Source of the DNA: Limnohabitans sp. T6-20 | GTDB taxonomy: Bacteria; Pseudomonadota; Gammaproteobacteria; Burkholderiales; Burkholderiaceae_C | Assembly: GCF_003063505.1 (NCBI RefSeq) | Contig: NZ_NERW01000001.1 | Location: 426,501-490,500 of the forward strand | Reading direction: 5' to 3' | DNA: 64,000 nt | Shown here: piece by piece, positions 60,632 to 64,000 of the stretch | How positions within the stretch are numbered: position 1 is the stretch's first letter | Layout of the letters: the number at the start of each line of letters is the position of its first letter | The notes under the pieces: generated by a model | Told to the model about the DNA's origin: nothing | Seen by the model: the letters and a program-made list of their open reading frames with translations, nothing else | Databases searched by the model: none | Translations under genes and position numbers: made by a program

Positions 60632-61804
60632 ATGGTCAAGACCCCACAAGAACTGGGTTCGTGGTTGCGGCTGGTGCTCACGCCGGGCGTGGGGGCTGAA
60701 ACAGCCCGTCGCCTGCTGGCGGCATTTGGGCAACCCGATGCCATTTTTGAACAAAGTGACGCCGCCTTACGCCAGATCGTCACGGCGCAGCAAGCCCTGG
60801 CCCTGGGGCAAGCACCCGATGGCTGGGCGAGTCTGAACACCGAAACCTGGCAATGGCTGCACACCGAAACGACCGCAGGCGTGGCGCGATCGGTGATCAC
60901 CCTGGGCGATGCCGACTACCCCGCCTCTTTGCTCGACATCCCCGACCCGCCCCTGATGCTGTATGCCATGGGCCAGACAGACTGCCTGCAACAGCTGAAA
61001 GCCGAGCACGCTTTGGCCATCGTCGGCAGCCGCAACCCCACACCCCAGGGGGCCGCCAACGCCCGCGAATTTGCGCGCAGTCTGGCCGCAAGCGGCCTGA
61101 CCATCGTGTCAGGGCTGGCGCTGGGCGTGGACGGAGCGGCACACGAAGGTGCCTTGTTGGGCGCGGCGGCAGGCCGCTTGGCCACCATCGCCATCGTGGG
61201 CACCGGACTCGACCGGGTCTATCCGCGCCAGCATCGCGATCTGGCGCACCAAATTGCGCAACGGGGCCTGATCCTCAGCGAATACCCGCTGGGCACGCCA
61301 CCACTGGCCCCCAACTTTCCGCGCCGCAACCGACTGATCTCGGGCTTGTCACAAGCCACGCTGGTGGTTGAGGCCGCTTTGCAGTCGGGCTCGCTCATCA
61401 CCGCCAAACAAGCGCTGGAGCAAGGCCGCGATGTGATGGCCATCCCCGGCTCGATCCACTCGGCCCAATCCAAAGGCTGCCACTTGCTGATCAAGCAAGG
61501 GGCCAAGCTGGTCGAATCAGCCCAAGACGTGCTGGAAGAATTGAAGCTGCCCGACTTGCGGATACAAGGCACGCTGGCGCTGGAGACAACCACCACCCGC
61601 ACCCACGATGACGCGGCCAGCAGCGGCATTCCTGACGACGCCTTGCTGCATGCCTTGGGCCACGACCCGGTGAGCCTGGACGCCTTGCAAGCCCGCTGCG
61701 GCTGGCCTACCGCGCAACTGCAAGCTCAACTGATGGAACTGGAACTGGTGGGGCAAGTGGGTCGCTTGCCGGGTGGGCTGTTTCAGCGGATCGGGGCTGC
61801 GTAG
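60632..61804 (+). CDS. dprA: DNA processing protein DprA
   Basis: A 390-residue DprA/Smf protein. An N-terminal SAM-like region (about 1-100) precedes the Rossmann core. In the core, AIVGSRNPTPQGAANAREFARSLA, IVSGLALGVDGAAHEGAL and IVGTGLDRVYPRQHRDLA are the diagnostic blocks, followed by FPRRNRLISGLSQATLVVEA. A C-terminal winged-helix domain covers about 330-390. It loads RecA on incoming single-stranded DNA in natural transformation. GGGAGACAA precedes the ATG at 60632, which supersedes an upstream TTG at 60581. Confidence 0.95.
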   Translation: MVKTPQELGSWLRLVLTPGVGAETARRLLAAFGQPDAIFEQSDAALRQIVTAQQALALGQAPDGWASLNTETWQWLHTETTAGVARSVITLGDADYPASLLDIPDPPLMLYAMGQTDCLQQLKAEHALAIVGSRNPTPQGAANAREFARSLAASGLTIVSGLALGVDGAAHEGALLGAAAGRLATIAIVGTGLDRVYPRQHRDLAHQIAQRGLILSEYPLGTPPLAPNFPRRNRLISGLSQATLVVEAALQSGSLITAKQALEQGRDVMAIPGSIHSAQSKGCHLLIKQGAKLVESAQDVLEELKLPDLRIQGTLALETTTTRTHDDAASSGIPDDALLHALGHDPVSLDALQARCGWPTAQLQAQLMELELVGQVGRLPGGLFQRIGAA

Positions 61805-61809
61805 ACCGC

Positions 61810-61838
61810 AAAAACAAAAGGCACCCGAAGGTGCCCTT
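61810..61838 (-). terminator. Intrinsic terminator of the secDF operon
   Basis: GGCACC-CGAA-GGTGCC, which on the minus strand has a TTCG loop, followed by TTTTGTTTTT on that strand. It lies between the convergent dprA and secF genes. Confidence 0.82.
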
Positions 61839-61855
61839 GTGTGCTTGACGAGGTG

Positions 61856-62806
61856 TCAGACCACCGCACCCGAGTTTTCGTCACCCGGGTCGTTGTCTTT
61901 CTTGATCGGCTTGATCAGGTCCTCGCGCTGGATGCCCAGCCACATGGCAATCGCCGCGGCCACAAACACCGACGAGTAAATGCCAAAGCAAATGCCGATG
62001 GTCAGCGCCATGGCGAAGTAATGCAAGGTCTCGCCGCCAAACAGCAACATCGAGAGCACCATGATCTGCGTCGATCCGTGGGTGATGATGGTGCGGCTGA
62101 TGGTGGAGGTGATCGCGTTGTCGATGATCTCGACCGTGTTCATCTTGCGGTAACGGCGGAAGTTCTCACGAATCCGGTCAAAAATCACCACCGATTCGTT
62201 CACCGAGTAACCCAGCACCGCCAGCACAGCCGCCAACACCGCCAGCGAAAACTCCCACTGGAAGAAGGCGAAAAAGCCCAAGATGATGATCACATCGTGC
62301 AAGTTGGCAATGATGGCCGAGACGGCAAACTTCCACTCGAAGCGGATCGCCAAATAAATCACGATGCCGATCACCACAAAAGCCAGGGCCTTCAAACCGT
62401 CTTGCGCCAACTCGTCACCCACTTGGGGACCCACAAACTCGGTGCGACGCAAAGTCACATCGGCGTTGTCGGCCTTGAGCGCCGTCAGCACCTTCTCGCT
62501 CTGCTGGGCCGAGCTCACACCCTTTTGCGCAGGCAAACGGATCATCACATCGCGGGCCGTGCCAAAGTTCTGCACTTGCACCTCGCTGAACCCGAGCGTG
62601 CTCACCGTGCCGCGCACTTTGTTCAGGTCAGCCGGCTGGCTGTAGCTGACTTCCATCAGCGTGCCACCCGTGAACTCCACCGACAAATGCAGACCCCGAC
62701 TGAACAGGAAAAACACCGCCAGTGCAAACGTAATGAAGGAGATCGCGTTGAAAACCAACGCGTTCTTCATGAACGGAATGTCTTTTCTGATTTTGAATAA
62801 TTCCAT
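61856..62806 (-). CDS. secF: Protein translocase subunit SecF
   Basis: A 316-residue SecF. TM1 lies at about residues 17-37, followed by the periplasmic domain beginning LSVEFTGGTLMEVSYSQP. A block of five helices follows with VGDELAQDGLKALAFVVIGIVIYLAIRFEW and LAVLGYSVNESVVIFDRIRENFR, the conserved proton-path helix with Asp and Arg. It works with SecD to drive late steps of protein export using the proton gradient. It starts 13 bp after the secD stop. Confidence 0.96.
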   Translation of the reverse strand: MELFKIRKDIPFMKNALVFNAISFITFALAVFFLFSRGLHLSVEFTGGTLMEVSYSQPADLNKVRGTVSTLGFSEVQVQNFGTARDVMIRLPAQKGVSSAQQSEKVLTALKADNADVTLRRTEFVGPQVGDELAQDGLKALAFVVIGIVIYLAIRFEWKFAVSAIIANLHDVIIILGFFAFFQWEFSLAVLAAVLAVLGYSVNESVVIFDRIRENFRRYRKMNTVEIIDNAITSTISRTIITHGSTQIMVLSMLLFGGETLHYFAMALTIGICFGIYSSVFVAAAIAMWLGIQREDLIKPIKKDNDPGDENSGAVV

Positions 62807-62819
62807 GATCCGTTCCCCT

Positions 62820-64000
62820 TCAGTCGGCTTTCACCGCAGAGCCGCCTTCAGGCCGCCACACCGTGCCAATCGACACCGATTTGAGTTTTTTCTTGCCGCC
62901 GTACCAGAGGTTGACCAGCCCGCGCGAGAAGAACACGGCCGAGAACATGCTCGTCAAAATGCCGATGCAATGCACCACCGCAAAACCGCGCACCGGACCG
63001 GAGCCAAAGGCCAGCAAAGCCACACCCGCAATCAGCGTGGTGATGTTGGAGTCAAAAATCGTGGCCCAGGCGCGGTCGTAACCGGCGTGGATGGCCGCCT
63101 GCGGGCTGGCCCCGTTGCGCAGCTCTTCACGCACGCGCTCGTTGATCAGCACGTTCGAGTCGATCGCCATACCCAAAGCCAGCGCCATCGCGGCCATACC
63201 GGGCAAGGTCAAAGTGGCTTGCAACATCGACAAGATGGCCACCAAAAACAGCAGGTTCACACCCAGCGCAATGCCGGAAAACAAACCAAACACCGCGTAA
63301 TAAACCACCATGAAGGCCACGATGACCAGGAAACCCCAGGTCACGCTGTTGAAGCCTTTGGCGATGTTTTCTGCACCCAAGCTGGGGCCAATGGTGCGCT
63401 CTTCGATGATCTCCATCGGCGCAGCCAAAGAACCTGCGCGCAGCAGCAGCGCCGTGTCGTTGGCTTCGGCTGTGGTCATGCGGCCCGAAATCTGCACGCG
63501 CCCACCGCCAATTTCTGCGCGGATCACGGGGGCCGTGACCACTTCGCCCTTGCCCTTTTCGAACAAGATGATGGCCATGCGTTTGCCCACATTGTCACGG
63601 GTCACATCCTTGAAGATGCGGGCGCCTTTGGCGTCGAGTGTCAGGTTAACCACCGGCTCTTGCGTCTGGCCATCAAAGCCGGGCTGGGCATCGGTCAGGT
63701 TGTCACCCGTCAACACCACCTGCTTTTTGACGATCAAAGGTCGGCCATCGCGCTCTTGGTATCGCTCAGCGCCAAACGGCACGATGCCGCCAGCCTGCTC
63801 AGCGCCGCGCGCTTCGGTGCTCTCGTCCACCATGCGCACCTCAAGGGTGGCAGTGCGGCCCAAAATGTCTTTGGCCTTGGCCGTGTCCTGCACACCGGGC
63901 AACTGCACCACGATGCGGTCCAGCCCCTGCTGCTGGATCACCGGCTCGGCCACGCCGAGTTCGTTGATCCGGTTGTGCAGCGTGGTGATGTTTTGCTTCA
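62820..64000 (-). CDS. secD: Protein translocase subunit SecD (partial, N-terminus outside window)
   Basis: The C-terminal 393 residues or so of SecD; the reading frame runs off the right edge of the window. The visible part begins in the P1 periplasmic domain (QNITTLHNRINELGVAEPVIQQQGLDRIVVQLPG) and continues through NLTLDAKGARIFKDVT. It ends in the six-helix membrane block with GMAAMALALGMAIDSNVLINERVREELRNG. The gene is upstream of secF in the usual secD-secF operon. The start codon is not in the window. Confidence 0.96.
   Translation of the reverse strand, partial: KQNITTLHNRINELGVAEPVIQQQGLDRIVVQLPGVQDTAKAKDILGRTATLEVRMVDESTEARGAEQAGGIVPFGAERYQERDGRPLIVKKQVVLTGDNLTDAQPGFDGQTQEPVVNLTLDAKGARIFKDVTRDNVGKRMAIILFEKGKGEVVTAPVIRAEIGGGRVQISGRMTTAEANDTALLLRAGSLAAPMEIIEERTIGPSLGAENIAKGFNSVTWGFLVIVAFMVVYYAVFGLFSGIALGVNLLFLVAILSMLQATLTLPGMAAMALALGMAIDSNVLINERVREELRNGASPQAAIHAGYDRAWATIFDSNITTLIAGVALLAFGSGPVRGFAVVHCIGILTSMFSAVFFSRGLVNLWYGGKKKLKSVSIGTVWRPEGGSAVKAD

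Noticed and set aside
1-64000. CRISPR arrays, prophage, insertion sequences, tRNA or rRNA genes
   Set aside because: No regularly spaced repeats, no transposase or integrase motifs and no cloverleaf-like sequence were recognised by reading. A tRNAscan or IS database search was not possible here.

Overview
The window looks like a chromosomal segment of a betaproteobacterium of the order Burkholderiales, most likely family Comamonadaceae (Limnohabitans, Rhodoferax or Polaromonas type). The basis is high GC, two Bug-type (TctC) solute receptors, a class II aldolase, and the housekeeping block pgk, pyk, fba, purC, purE, purK, tsaC. The genus is an inference. No rRNA, tRNA, CRISPR array, prophage or insertion sequence was recognised.

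Region 1 (0.4-12 kb) is accessory catabolic DNA. A LysR regulator, a Bug receptor, a formylglycine-type sulfatase/phosphonate hydrolase with a cupin, and an arylformamidase-like hydrolase appear to form one regulon, because the same LysR-box palindrome lies in both divergent promoter regions. An orphan beta-lactamase-fold esterase follows. Next is an AraC regulator, with a 22-bp-spaced direct repeat in front of a CMD / BKACE (DUF849) / Bug / SDR operon.

Region 2 (12.2-23.7 kb) is a block that looks less GC-rich. A TetR regulator diverges, across twin palindromic operators, from DUF1329, DUF1302, an RND (MMPL) exporter, a YCF48-like propeller, an aldehyde dehydrogenase, a Tat-signal small subunit and a GMC oxidoreductase. 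The set resembles an export/oxidation module for a hydrophobic alcohol. A DmdB-like acyl-CoA ligase follows.

Region 3 (25.5-36.9 kb) holds the most unusual system. A seven-gene leftward operon starts with a TetR repressor fused in frame to an acyl-CoA ligase. It continues with a sugar-type ABC permease, a binding protein, a second ABC permease fused to an SMP-30/strictosidine-synthase-like propeller, a free propeller protein, the two-domain ABC ATPase and a glutathione transferase. An acyl-CoA dehydrogenase diverges from it across a palindrome. The layout suggests import, lactone opening and CoA activation, with the repressor joined to the enzyme that makes its likely effector.

Region 4 (36.9-64 kb) is mostly housekeeping: pyrF; an EamA-tsaB-rimI-udg operon; dacB; a SemiSWEET; purE-purK-tsaC; a thioredoxin-TPR protein; purC; fba; pyk; pgk; def-fmt-azlC-azlD; eptA diverging from a PAP2 phosphatase; dprA; and secF with a partial secD. 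A fatty acid desaturase on the opposite strand interrupts the glycolytic block. A REP-like repeat family with two covarying stem versions occurs at four loci, three of them between convergent genes.
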